Shown here piece by piece: positions 29,231-36,582 of a stretch of DNA of 64,000 bases. Under the pieces are notes generated by a model that worked only from the letters and a program-made list of their open reading frames with translations, did not search any database and was not told the origin of the DNA. The translations under genes and the position numbers were made by a program. Origin of the DNA: Embleya scabrispora DSM 41855 (GTDB taxonomy: Bacteria; Actinomycetota; Actinomycetes; Streptomycetales; Streptomycetaceae); the NCBI RefSeq assembly GCF_000372745.1, contig NZ_KB889574.1:143643-207642 (forward strand). Direction: 5' to 3'. The stretch's first letter is position 1; each line of letters begins with the position of its first letter.

Positions 29231-29847
29231 CGGGCACCCCCCTCGGGCGCGTGGCCGACCGGGATGCCGGGGTTGAGCTCGTGCGCGCCTCGGCGGGCGC
29301 TCGCGGGCAACATCTCGATGGTGGGCAGCGCCTTCATGGCGGCCTGCTCGGCGGCGCGGGCCGCCTTCTCGCGGTTGACGCCCAGCGGCATCGCCTGGAT
29401 CTCCTCGCGGAGCTTGATGATCGCGTCCATCAGCATCTCGGGCCGGGGCGGGCAGCCGGGGAGGTAGATGTCCACCGGCACCACGTGATCGACGCCCTGG
29501 ACGATCGCGTAGTTGTTGAACATGCCGCCCGAGGACGCGCACACGCCCATCGACAGCACCCACTTGGGGTTGGGCATCTGGTCGTAGATCTGCCGCAGGA
29601 CCGGCGCCATCTTCTGGCTGACCCGGCCGGCGACGATCATCAGGTCGGCCTGGCGGGGCGAGGCCCGGAAGACCTCCATGCCGAAGCGGGCCAGGTCGTA
29701 GCGGCCGGCGCCGGTGGCCATCATCTCGATCGCGCAGCACGCGAGTCCGAACGTGGCCGGCCAGAAGGATCCCTTGCGGAAGTAGCCGGCCAGCCCTTCC
29801 ACGGTGCTCAGCAGGAAGCCGCTGGGCAGCTTCTCCTCGATACCCAC
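29227..29847 (-). CDS. nuoB: NADH-quinone oxidoreductase subunit B
   Basis: 206 aa. The cysteines of the N2 cluster are in [18 protein letters not shown] and [27 protein letters not shown] is the conserved helix facing NuoD. N2 is the last iron-sulfur centre before quinone. The start is GTG at 29847. A 118-nt gap with short direct repeats separates it from nuoA. Confidence 0.94.
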   Translation of the reverse strand: MGIEEKLPSGFLLSTVEGLAGYFRKGSFWPATFGLACCAIEMMATGAGRYDLARFGMEVFRASPRQADLMIVAGRVSQKMAPVLRQIYDQMPNPKWVLSMGVCASSGGMFNNYAIVQGVDHVVPVDIYLPGCPPRPEMLMDAIIKLREEIQAMPLGVNREKAARAAEQAAMKALPTIEMLPASARRGAHELNPGIPVGHAPEGGAR

Positions 29848-29940
29848 GCGGATGCCCTCTCTCCGTCAATCGTTGGGGGAAGCCTGTGGGGAAGCCTGGG
29901 CGTCTCGGCTCATCGGTCCCACGTCCTTGCCTACTCCTTG

Positions 29941-29988
29941 GTCGGTCCCATTCGAGGCCGGTTGGTCAGTCCCATTCGAGGCCGCCGC
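29941..29988. repeat. 24-bp tandem duplication covering the 3' end of nuoA
   Basis: GTCGGTCCCATTCGAGGCCG (29941-29960) and GTCAGTCCCATTCGAGGCCG (29965-29984) differ at one of 20 bases and are spaced 24 nt. The right copy contains the nuoA stop and last codons (GLEWD); the left copy is outside the gene. Confidence 0.9.
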
Positions 29989-30325
29989 GACGCCACAGGT
30001 AGGCGTAGGCGACGAAGACCGCGGCCACGAACATGGCCATCTCGACGAGACCGAACATCCCGAGCGAGTCGAAGTAGACGGCCCACGGGTAGAGGAAGAC
30101 GATCTCGATGTCGAAGACGATGAAGAGCATCGCCGTCAGGTAGTACTTGACCGGGAATCGCCCGCCGCCGATCGGCTGCGGGGTCGGCTCGATGCCGCAC
30201 TCGTAGGCTTCGAGCTTGGCCCGGTTGTAGCGCTTGGGCCCGGTGAGCGCCCCCATCACCAGGGAGACCACTCCGAAGGCCAGGGCAATGCCCCCGAGCA
30301 CGAGGATCGGCGCGTACAGGTTCAC
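29966..30325 (-). CDS. nuoA: NADH-quinone oxidoreductase subunit A
   Basis: 119 aa, three membrane helices. EAYECGIEPTPQPIGGGRFP is the conserved loop with the Cys that becomes accessible in the deactive state of complex I, and MLFIVFDIEIVFLYPWAV contains the buried acidic residues. First gene of the operon; GTG at 30325 with GGGAGATGGGAG upstream. A Rex-like operator is centred about 48 nt upstream of the start. Confidence 0.94.
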   Translation of the reverse strand: MNLYAPILVLGGIALAFGVVSLVMGALTGPKRYNRAKLEAYECGIEPTPQPIGGGRFPVKYYLTAMLFIVFDIEIVFLYPWAVYFDSLGMFGLVEMAMFVAAVFVAYAYLWRRGGLEWD

Positions 30326-30365
30326 CGCGCTCCCATCTCCCTTCTCAGTCCCCCGGAGTCACGCA

Positions 30366-30381
30366 TGTGACCGGGTTCACA
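30366..30381. promoter_or_regulatory. Putative Rex operator upstream of nuoA
   Basis: TGTGACCGGGTTCACA matches the Streptomyces Rex operator pattern TGTGAACnnnTTCACA with only the inner base of one half-site changed. Rex is the NADH/NAD+-sensing repressor known to control nuo and cyd genes in Streptomyces. Position 41-56 nt upstream of the nuoA GTG places it in the expected promoter/5'UTR region. The operator call is by pattern only. Confidence 0.7.
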
Positions 30382-31168
30382 AGCTGCCGGAACGGCGCCC
30401 ATCCTAGGCCCCTTCCGATGTGATCTGCGACACGGGTAGGGAACGATCATGGTGTGATCTTCCCCACCTGATGATCGATCAGAAACGGTTGCGTGCAGGC
30501 AAAAATCACACAGGGTGAGAAATTCGGCCGACTAAACGATCCGCCGCTCACGGACGATGTTGATCATGGGATTCGCCTATACCACCGGTTCCGAAGGGGC
30601 ATCAAATTTGGCCGAGCATGATCGGTTGTGATAAATGATCCGGCCGGTTGCGTACGGTGCGTAACCGGAAATCCGCGCCTTGCGCGGGGGCGGATGCGCC
30701 GCCCGGCGGCCTCCGGCCGCTCCCGTGAGACCGCGCTGCGCGCGGGCCGCTGCGCTGCCGGCGGCCTCCGGCCGCTCTCCTCGCTCGCTCGTCGATCACG
30801 GGTCGACGATCAAGTCGTGGGCGCTGACGCGCCGGGGGTCACCGAATCCACAGCGGCCCCGAGGGGCGGCGCGGGGTCGACCGGGGCGGGGTCAGGAGCG
30901 CCCTTCGTGGGACCCGGTACGCGCCGACCCGGTCGCGGCGGGCGGCGCCCCTTCGCACCCAACGGGACCGACCACCCCACCCACCACACCACTCGCGTGG
31001 GTGTCCCGCGGGACCGTAACCCCGCGACGAGATTCCGATACCCGCCGAGTCGGCCACCCACACCGGCGACCCATGGGCGTCTCACCCGGTGCTGCGGTCC
31101 GTACTCGGGCCGCCACATGAGTACCGATGCTCACGCCGGCGCAGCCCGTCTCTCCCTAGCGTCGAGCC
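30382..31168. other. Intergenic region with a 20-bp direct repeat
   Basis: No gene is supported over about 790 nt. The first 280 nt are comparatively A/T-rich and contain several TGTGAT/ATCACA elements, as expected for the nuo control region. From about 30660 it becomes G/C-rich; CCGGCGGCCTCCGGCCGCTC occurs twice, at 30703-30722 and 30758-30777. Open frames here lack ribosome sites and convincing codon bias. Confidence 0.6.
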
Positions 31169-31507
31169 ATGCCCCAAGCCACATACGGAGACCACAAGAC
31201 CGGCCACGGCCCGATCGTCACTTTCGTCGCCCTGGTCGTCGCCGCGATCCTCGCCATGGCCGTGGTCGACGCATTCGTGCTGCTGACCCTCGCCGCCGAC
31301 GGCGACACCTGCGCACCCTCGTGCTCGGCCGACACCACCGCCGCCGGCAACCGCCTGGTCCTCCTGGCCAAACTCAGCGGCCTCGCGGCCCTCCTGAGTC
31401 TCTTCCTCACCGTGACCCTCCCGCGCCGCATCCGTTGGCAGGTCGGCCTCCCGGTCCTGGGCATCGGCGTCATCCTCCAGGCCGTGGCCCTGGTCGGCGC
31501 GTCCTGA
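31169..31507 (+). CDS. Small membrane protein, unknown function
   Basis: 112 aa. Three hydrophobic segments: IVTFVALVVAAILAMAVVDA, LVLLAKLSGLAALLSLFLTV and VGLPVLGIGVILQAVALVGA. The loop between the first two has two cysteines (DTCAPSC) and is probably outside the membrane, where they could form a disulfide. Third codon positions are almost all G/C. No family recognised. The ATG at 31169 is preceded by TAGCGTCGAGCC, a weak ribosome site. Confidence 0.6.
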   Translation: MPQATYGDHKTGHGPIVTFVALVVAAILAMAVVDAFVLLTLAADGDTCAPSCSADTTAAGNRLVLLAKLSGLAALLSLFLTVTLPRRIRWQVGLPVLGIGVILQAVALVGAS

Positions 31508-31530
31508 TCGGCGGCACCCGGCGCTTCGGC

Positions 31531-31767
31531 TCACCGAAGCCGGCTCACCCCCGCCTGTGCGCGACCGACCTCCCGGGCCCGGCGTCGGCGTCGGCGGCGG
31601 GTGCCCCGGCACGTGTGCGGCCACGCCCACGAGACCAGTGCCACGCCCACGGACAACAGGATCACCGCGCCGGCCTGGTGCCACGTGGTCGCGCACCCGC
31701 TCTCCTCGGTGCAGGACCTGGGAGTGAAGAGATACCGCAGGCCCAGCAGGGCTGAACCTCGCCGCCT
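31531..31767 (-). pseudogene. Orphan C-terminal fragment of a membrane protein
   Basis: The minus frame ending at 31531 reads LLGLRYLFTPRSC, a short polar loop, then HQAGAVILLSVGVALVSWAW and an Arg-rich tail, with nearly all codons ending in G or C. There is a clear membrane helix and two cysteines spaced like those of the small protein just upstream on the other strand. No start codon with a ribosome site lies in frame; an adjacent frame contains SGYIAAATAAA before a stop, suggesting a frameshifted N-terminus. Treated as a decayed gene; a short real gene is not excluded. Confidence 0.35.
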
Positions 31768-32048
31768 ACGCCGCCGCCGTGGCGGCCGCGATGTACCCGC
31801 TCGGCCGCCTCCCGCGCCTGGGGAGCAACCGAGAACCGAGCGCCGAACCGACTCACCGTGAATTCCCCGACGCACTCCGCGACGCCCGGCCCTCCCCGAC
31901 CACCACTCCGCCCCGGATCGATCCCGACCTCGTTTCGATCCCACGGGAGGCATTCGGATCCCCGTCGGCGCGCGCGCCGGCACCGACGGAGCCGTCGCCG
32001 AGCGGAGCCGCCGTCGAGGTGGCCCCACTCGGCGCGGGCTTCGAAGGA
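31768..32048. other. Intergenic sequence, no supported gene
   Basis: A plus-strand frame over this stretch (MAAAMYPLGRLPRLG onward) has good third-position G/C but is Pro/Ser/Arg-rich and runs without a stop into sequence antisense to the phosphotransferase. It is not accepted as a gene. Nothing else is seen. Confidence 0.4.
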
Positions 32049-32825
32049 TCAGCCGACGATCGGCGGTTCGGCCAGGAGGGTCCACCAGGTCGAGTGGTCG
32101 CCGGAGTGCCCGACCATCGCTTTCGCGAGCGCCCGCCGTGCGGTGGGGGATGCCCGACGCCGGTCGGGGAATCGCCACATCCAGCGGCGGACCTCGCCGA
32201 GGTTGTGGCCTGCGTCCACCAGATTGGCACCGAGGTAGCCGACCTCCGCCCACGGCGGCCCGAGCGCCACCTGCCCCCAGTCGACGACGGACAACCTCCC
32301 GTCCGGCCGGACGATCATGTTGGCCGAGGTCAGGTCGGTGTGCAGCAGGGTGTTGCCGCACAATGGCCCGGTCCGTCCGGGGGGAAGGTGCTCGCGCAGC
32401 CGCGCGGCCAGGGTGGGCAGACCCGCGCTGCGGCCGGGTCGGATGCGCCCGATGCGGTCGAGGGCACCGACCACCAACACCATGTCGGGCGAATCCAGGC
32501 ACAGCCGGAGGGGGCGGCCTTCCACGTGCTCGAAGACGAGTACCCGCCACCCGTCGACCGTGCCGTGCCGCAACAATCGCGGCGACAACACACCCGTGAC
32601 GGCACTCGCCGCGATCTCGCTCGTCTGCGCCCGCGCGGACAGCGGCGCGGTGGCCTCCTCGGCAACCTTGACGAACACCGAGCCGGTCGGGGTGGTGACG
32701 GTCGCGGCGAAAGAACTGGTGTACGGGCCGGTGATGGGTTCGACCGAGAGCACGGGTCCGGCCGTCTTCTCGATGAACCCGTGGACGGCAAAGGGGAGTT
32801 CGAGCCACGCGTAACGCCTGCTCAT
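32049..32825 (-). CDS. Aminoglycoside-phosphotransferase-fold kinase
   Basis: 258 aa. The C-lobe motifs of the APH/choline-kinase fold are clear: LLHTDLTSANMIV (catalytic Asp and Asn) and LSVVDWGQVALGPPWAEVGYL (metal-binding Asp). The N-lobe has SVFVKVAEE with the probable ATP-contacting Lys. Members phosphorylate small molecules such as aminoglycosides, homoserine or choline; the substrate here is unknown. Its ATG overlaps the stop of the preceding 118-residue gene (ATGA), so the two proteins are made together. Streptomycete genomes often place such kinases beside HTH/DUF397/HATPase genes. Confidence 0.75.
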   Translation of the reverse strand: MSRRYAWLELPFAVHGFIEKTAGPVLSVEPITGPYTSSFAATVTTPTGSVFVKVAEEATAPLSARAQTSEIAASAVTGVLSPRLLRHGTVDGWRVLVFEHVEGRPLRLCLDSPDMVLVVGALDRIGRIRPGRSAGLPTLAARLREHLPPGRTGPLCGNTLLHTDLTSANMIVRPDGRLSVVDWGQVALGPPWAEVGYLGANLVDAGHNLGEVRRWMWRFPDRRRASPTARRALAKAMVGHSGDHSTWWTLLAEPPIVG

Positions 32826-33178
32826 CCCGTCTCCCGAATCGATTCGGTTTCCGCGGGCAGACGGAGGCAAGGCACCCCGATCGATGTCACCGACAACAAC
32901 ACCGCACCGAGTTCCCGCCCGAGATGGTCCACCCGCATCAACCGCCTTACCGCCTTGCCCAGTTCCACATCGAGGTCGAGCGCCACCAAGTGCCCGACCG
33001 GGCACAGGTAAGGCGACCGCCCCGCCCGATGCGGTTGCACCACGGCAACACGCTCCGGCGCCGGAGGAAGGGCCACGACGGTCCCCTCCGGAAGGTCGGC
33101 ATGTGCGTCGACGTGCCGAACACGACAACCGACACGAATCGGCGGCTGTGCATCGGCTCGATATTCTTGAATCTCCAT
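32822..33178 (-). CDS. Small protein coupled to the phosphotransferase, unknown function
   Basis: 118 aa, not recognised. Soluble, mixed alpha/beta character; contains RVGCRVRHVDAHADLPEGTV, SPYLCPVGHLVALDLDVELG and a C-terminal strand pair. Two cysteines but no metal motif. The ATG at 33178 (or GTG at 33181) follows a weak GAGG. The 4-nt overlap with the kinase gene is the main evidence that it is real. Confidence 0.55.
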   Translation of the reverse strand: MEIQEYRADAQPPIRVGCRVRHVDAHADLPEGTVVALPPAPERVAVVQPHRAGRSPYLCPVGHLVALDLDVELGKAVRRLMRVDHLGRELGAVLLSVTSIGVPCLRLPAETESIRETG

Positions 33179-33333
33179 CACGCCTCACGGTGGATAGATG
33201 GAGGCAGCGGCCGGGCTCACGCCTGGAATCGAGACGCCCGGCCGCTGCCGGTCGAAGAGGCGACATTCGACGCCCCGGTCATCCTTCTCTTTCGTTCAAT
33301 CGGCAGCCGAGCCCAAGGCGCGCTGGGGCAGGG

Positions 33334-33825
33334 TCACGTTGCGCTGCCACATCGGTCGGTTCTCTTTGCTTGGCGCCGATGGCGCACAGCGTGTGGGGCC
33401 TCGGGAAGTGTGAATCCGGCAGCGACCCACTTGCCCTCGTGGCCGTCGTTGCAGATGGGCCCGTAGGCCAAGTGGTCCGCGAGGTTCGCGACAATCCCCA
33501 ACCCCCGTCCCGCTTCGCCATCCGCCGGCACGGCGTCCGAGTCACGAGTCCACACGAGCTCTACGAATCTGGTGTCCGTGACGGCGAATGTCAGTGTTTG
33601 CCCGTCGACCCACCAGTGGACGGCGATCTCGCCGGTGGTGTGCTTCCAGGCGTTGGTAACCAACTCGGTTGCGACCACGAGGACGCCATCCAGCCAATCG
33701 GCGTGGCCCTCGGTGGTTCGGTCGACGCCCAACACGGTGCACACGTCGAACACGTATGCACGAGCGGCCGTTGTCACGACCGTGTCCCTAGACAGGTACA
33801 AGTGAGGGGCTGGGGCTGACGTCAT
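33334..33825 (-). CDS. HATPase_c (RsbW-like) ATP-binding regulatory protein
   Basis: 163 aa. GHKL-type ATP-binding fold: N-box ELVTNAWKHT, G1-like FAVTDTRFVEL and G2 GRGLGIVANLAD. Such stand-alone HATPases are common in Streptomyces and include anti-sigma-factor kinases; many have no known partner. The ATG at 33825 has AAGGGAG upstream. It diverges from the HTH-DUF5753 gene; a 12-bp sequence occurs both in its 5' end and in the shared promoter region. The C-terminal tail is Arg-rich. Confidence 0.8.
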   Translation of the reverse strand: MTSAPAPHLYLSRDTVVTTAARAYVFDVCTVLGVDRTTEGHADWLDGVLVVATELVTNAWKHTTGEIAVHWWVDGQTLTFAVTDTRFVELVWTRDSDAVPADGEAGRGLGIVANLADHLAYGPICNDGHEGKWVAAGFTLPEAPHAVRHRRQAKRTDRCGSAT

Positions 33826-33923
33826 CTCGAACTCCCTTGCAGCAGGGGGACTTGCCCGCCCGAAACTGCCCTTCCCGCATGATCACGATCAGTGGCGCGA
33901 AGGTAACCTCAAGGTACAAGTGA
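33794..33923. repeat. 12-bp direct repeat AGGTACAAGTGA around the divergent promoter
   Basis: Perfect copies at 33794-33805 (inside the first codons of the HATPase gene) and 33912-33923 (between the divergent genes), 118 nt apart. The second copy follows AGGTAACCT. Could be an operator pair for the HTH-DUF5753 regulator. Confidence 0.6.
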
Positions 33924-34079
33924 ACATCCTCAGAGCAAGGCTTATCTCTGAAATTTCAACGAGAAGAGTGACTCCGTGCGACGATTCAGCCGCCGCAGTC
34001 TCTGGACGAGGCATCGCTGCGAAGCACCATGCGGCAAGATGACGGCGAACATCTGGGCACGTGCAGTCGAGGAGACGTG

Positions 34080-34943
34080 TTGGCGGAGAACAGGCCGGAG
34101 CCGACGGTGGCCAGCGTTCAACTCGGTCGTCGCATGCGTAAGTACCGCGACGAAGCCGGGGTTTCCGCAAAGGCGGCGGCCGAAGCGATCGACGGTTCCA
34201 CACCCAAGATTTCGCGCTACGAAACCGGTCGCCAGTGGCCACTCAAGCGCATCGAGATCGCCGAACTCCTTCGCTTGTACGAGCGAACTCCCAATGAGGT
34301 CGAGGACACGCTCGCTCTGATGGAGAAGGCGAAGCTGCCGGATTGGTGGCAAGACGAGGCCGGCGTCGTCCCCCGGGGCCTGGGCCAGCTGTTCGCCGTC
34401 GAGACGGCGGCCGACGAACTCAGAACTGTCAGCAGCGGAATGTTGTTCGGCATGCTCCAGACCGAGGAGTACGCCCGAGAGATCATCAGCGTGCACACCA
34501 CGGATCAGTCGCTTGTCGAGGGCCGTGTTCGATTGCGCTTGCGTCGCCAGGAATTGCTCCGACGTGAGTCTCCGCCGCGCCTGCTGGCGCTCATTGACGA
34601 GAGCGCCCTGCGCCGCGTCATCGGTAGCCGTACCGTCATGCGTGACCAGATCTCACGCCTGATCGACCTTGCCGCGCTGCCCAACATCACGATCAGAGTG
34701 GTCACGTTCGAGGCCGGAGCCCACAGAGGACTGACCAACGCTTTCCTATGGCTCAAGCTGCCGCACGAAACGGAGATGCCGGACGTCGTCTACACGGAAA
34801 GCCTCAGCGGTAGCACGTACTTCACCAAAGAAGATCAGGTCGCGGGCTTTGCCGATGCCTTCGCCAGCATCGAAACACTGTCTCTCGGGCCGGCCGACAG
34901 CCTGGAATTCCTGCGAAGCGCAAAGGAGTTCCACTTGAGGTAG
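34080..34943 (+). CDS. XRE-type HTH regulator with DUF5753 domain
   Basis: 287 aa. N-terminal HTH: QLGRRMRKYRDEAGVSAKAA, then GSTPKISRYETGRQWPL (recognition helix and following turn). From about residue 100 the DUF5753 domain runs to the end (LFAVETAADELRTVSSGMLF, then GLLQTEEYAR-like GMLQTEEYAREII, and PNITIRVVTFEAGAH). This pair is a hallmark of streptomycete regulators coupled with DUF397 proteins. The start is not certain: TTG at 34080 has GAGGAG at 5-nt spacing and gives the usual length; GTG at 34077 and ATG at 34029 are in frame. Confidence 0.85.
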   Translation: MAENRPEPTVASVQLGRRMRKYRDEAGVSAKAAAEAIDGSTPKISRYETGRQWPLKRIEIAELLRLYERTPNEVEDTLALMEKAKLPDWWQDEAGVVPRGLGQLFAVETAADELRTVSSGMLFGMLQTEEYAREIISVHTTDQSLVEGRVRLRLRRQELLRRESPPRLLALIDESALRRVIGSRTVMRDQISRLIDLAALPNITIRVVTFEAGAHRGLTNAFLWLKLPHETEMPDVVYTESLSGSTYFTKEDQVAGFADAFASIETLSLGPADSLEFLRSAKEFHLR

Positions 34944-35059
34944 GTGGATTCCGCCACCGTCTTGCATCAGTCGATACTGGAACCGCGCAACGACATGTGC
35001 AGGATCGGCCACCCCGCGTCCCTGCGAGTCCGGACCTGGTCCCATGATGGAGGAAAGGC

Positions 35060-35269
35060 ATGCCTAGTTTGGGAGATCACATGTCGCAGCCAAACACCAC
35101 GCCGGCGTGGAGAACCTCTTCCTACAGCGACGGCGGTGGTTGTGTCGAAACCGCCCTCGACATCCCCGGTGTCCTGGTCAGGGACAGCAAAGTTGGGTTG
35201 GGACCCATTCACACGTACGACCGTCGGGCGTGGATGATCTTCACAGAAGCCATCAAGCTCTCCCGCTGA
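35060..35269 (+). CDS. DUF397 protein
   Basis: 69 aa. WRTSSYSDGGGCVETALDIPGVLVRDSK is, read in two parts, the full DUF397 signature (W-x-SSYS...GGCVEVA...VRDSK). Usually partnered with an HTH-DUF5753 regulator, as here (117 nt downstream). The partner DUF397 protein is thought to modulate the regulator; not proven for this pair. ATG at 35060 has GGAGGAAAGG; a second ATG at 35081 with GGGAG would give a 62-aa protein. Confidence 0.9.
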   Translation: MPSLGDHMSQPNTTPAWRTSSYSDGGGCVETALDIPGVLVRDSKVGLGPIHTYDRRAWMIFTEAIKLSR

Positions 35270-35514
35270 CGGAGACCCATCGGACGGACATCCGAACGAG
35301 CCCTGGCCCGCTCCTGCGCCCGCGTACCTGGTTGAGTGGAAGAGATCCAACCACATGGAACACACGCAATGATCAGTCCCACCCTCACCCGCAGCACCCA
35401 ACTGCCGTGTGGAACAGAGCCGATGGATCCGGCCAAGGATCCAACCGCGTCGACGTCGCCAAACTCGCAGGGCTGGGTGCGGGCGATGTTGGTTTTGGTC
35501 ACGAGCTTTCCTGA
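35270..35514. other. Intergenic sequence next to the transposase remnant
   Basis: No supported gene. Open frames on both strands lack ribosome sites and G/C-biased third positions. Probably scar sequence left from the lost part of the insertion element. Confidence 0.5.
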
Positions 35515-35830
35515 GCTTAAAGTCGATGCGGCAGCGCACCGCCTCAGCCGCCTGCCGGTCCGACAAGCCGAGCAGGAACTGCAGTACGCAGACGGTGGCC
35601 AATTGGGCAGGCGCGAGGCTCGGACCACCGTCACGTGGATACCAGTCGGCGAAGTCCTCGTCGTTCCACAGCCCATCGAGGCGGTCCCGCACCCATATCG
35701 CCGTCGTGCCACCCGGGTTGCTCGCCCGCGCGACCTGCGCGGTCAGGGAAGGGACCTGCTCACCGGAACGGGGGCGGAGGGACGACAGACACCTCGAACT
35801 GATTCGGCCTTCGGAACAGCCCGAGCATGC
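35515..35830 (-). pseudogene. Truncated transposase (IS1182-type N-terminal fragment)
   Basis: The minus frame reads SLRPRSGEQVPSLTAQVARA, then TTAIWVRDRLDGLWNDEDFA and LATVCVLQFLLGLSDRQAAE, ending at AVRCRIDFK. This is the N-terminal DUF772-type region of streptomycete IS1182-like transposases. Homology stops after RIDFK at about 35516, and the catalytic DDE part is missing. No terminal inverted repeats are seen. It marks an old insertion and deletion. Confidence 0.75.
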
Positions 35831-35979
35831 CCGATGATCAGCCTGCCGCACCGGGAAATACCAAGATCACCGACAGAGTCAAGCTGAGGGTTGTCCCGTA
35901 AACGCCGGCCGGCCTGTGCCCGGGTGAGAGCCGGGATACCCGCGAGACTCCGACACGGCAGCCGTGGCAGCCTGCTGAC

Positions 35980-36324
35980 ATGCCATGGGAGCTGCAAGAA
36001 CATGCGGGTCGTCACTACGCCGTCTTGTTTCACTACGCCTTGCCCGACGATGCCTGGGCCGTGGAGCTGAGCGAGGCTGTTCCTGCGCCGGCCGAGGGGG
36101 ACGAGAACCCCGATGCCGTGGTGACGCACTTGCCCGGCGCTGCCTTTCTGGTGGCGCTTGTCCCGGACGAGGACCCGAACCTGCGACCGACCGTCCGCGT
36201 CTACAGCCCTGACGATCGTGTGGTCCCCTACGAGATCATGCGCTGGTTCATGGAGCAGGTGGCCGACCAGGTGGAACGCTGCCGCATCGCGTTCGAGCAG
36301 GGAGAACCTGAAGCAGTGGAATGA
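35980..36324 (+). CDS. Hypothetical protein
   Basis: 114 aa, acidic, no membrane segment. Begins MPWELQEHAGRHYAVLFHYA and contains PNLRPTVRVYSPDDRVVPYE; the C-terminal part is helical (WFMEQVADQVERCRIAFEQG). Not recognised. Could be a small immunity- or adaptor-like protein, but there is no evidence for that. Its stop overlaps a TGATCAC element that recurs inverted 12 nt further on. No clear ribosome site. Confidence 0.5.
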   Translation: MPWELQEHAGRHYAVLFHYALPDDAWAVELSEAVPAPAEGDENPDAVVTHLPGAAFLVALVPDEDPNLRPTVRVYSPDDRVVPYEIMRWFMEQVADQVERCRIAFEQGEPEAVE

Positions 36325-36347
36325 TCACGCAGTGACTGGTGTGATCA
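36322..36347. promoter_or_regulatory. Inverted repeat TGATCAC ... GTGATCA
   Basis: TGATCAC at 36322-36328 and GTGATCA at 36341-36347 are perfect complements; each also contains the palindrome TGATCA. It lies about 80 nt before the predicted erm leader promoter and could be an operator or a weak terminator of the upstream gene. Confidence 0.4.
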
Positions 36348-36424
36348 CGGCATCGGAGCCTTCCTGGACAGCCGCCGGGCCGATCGCGGATAGAAACGGG
36401 ATGAGCGTGGGCGACCCGGCCGGC

Positions 36425-36430
36425 TATGGT
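36425..36430 (+). promoter_or_regulatory. Candidate -10 element of the erm leader transcript
   Basis: TATGGT, in the TAnnnT pattern, ends 6 nt before the leader ATG. Transcription would then start at or near that ATG, giving a leaderless mRNA. No convincing -35 hexamer is visible 17-19 nt upstream. Confidence 0.4.
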
Positions 36431-36436
36431 TGTGGG

Positions 36437-36475
36437 ATGTTCGCTTTCGCTTTCACGAGGACTCGCCGCTTCTAG
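36437..36475 (+). CDS. erm leader peptide (12 codons)
   Basis: Reads MFAFAFTRTRRF and a TAG stop. It precedes the erm gene by about 107 nt and contains RTR and RR, which fit the +X(+) stalling motif known from Erm leader peptides (basic residue, any residue, basic residue) at which macrolide-bound ribosomes pause. Its last codons lie in hairpin arm 1 of the downstream RNA. The peptide is probably translated from a leaderless or near-leaderless start. No homologue was looked up. Confidence 0.6.
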   Translation: MFAFAFTRTRRF

Positions 36476-36577
36476 CGGCGGGCTGAGGACTTCTCTCTCC
36501 TGGTTCCGCCGCACTTCGGATCCCTTGCCGGTGCGGCTTCTTCGTGCTGCCCGGCTCCGAACTGCCTTTGCGGAGCC
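36464..36577 (+). promoter_or_regulatory. Predicted erm attenuator: four hairpin arms with alternative pairing
   Basis: Arm 1 CGCCGCT (36464-36470) pairs with arm 2 AGCGGCG (36474-36480). Arm 3 GCCGCAC (36508-36514) pairs with arm 4 GTGCGGC (36531-36537). Alternatively arm 2 GCGGCGG (36475-36481) pairs with CCGCCGC (36506-36512), which overlaps arm 3, so the 1:2 and 3:4 pairs exclude the 2:3 pair. A further perfect hairpin, GGCTCCG (36553-36559) with CGGAGCC (36571-36577), hides the GGAG in front of the GTG at 36583. This is the layout of translational attenuators of inducible erm genes. Confidence 0.55.
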
Positions 36578-36582
36578 CCCTC

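Noticed and set aside
30628-31755. Long plus-strand frame over the nuo upstream region
   Set aside because: No ribosome site, poor codon bias and it contains a 20-bp repeat.
31779-33011. Long plus-strand frame over the intergenic region and the phosphotransferase
   Set aside because: It is Pro/Arg-rich and antisense to the clear kinase motifs, and is an effect of high G/C content.
34967-35851. A complete transposase or insertion sequence
   Set aside because: Homology ends at RIDFK; the DDE catalytic domain and terminal inverted repeats are missing.
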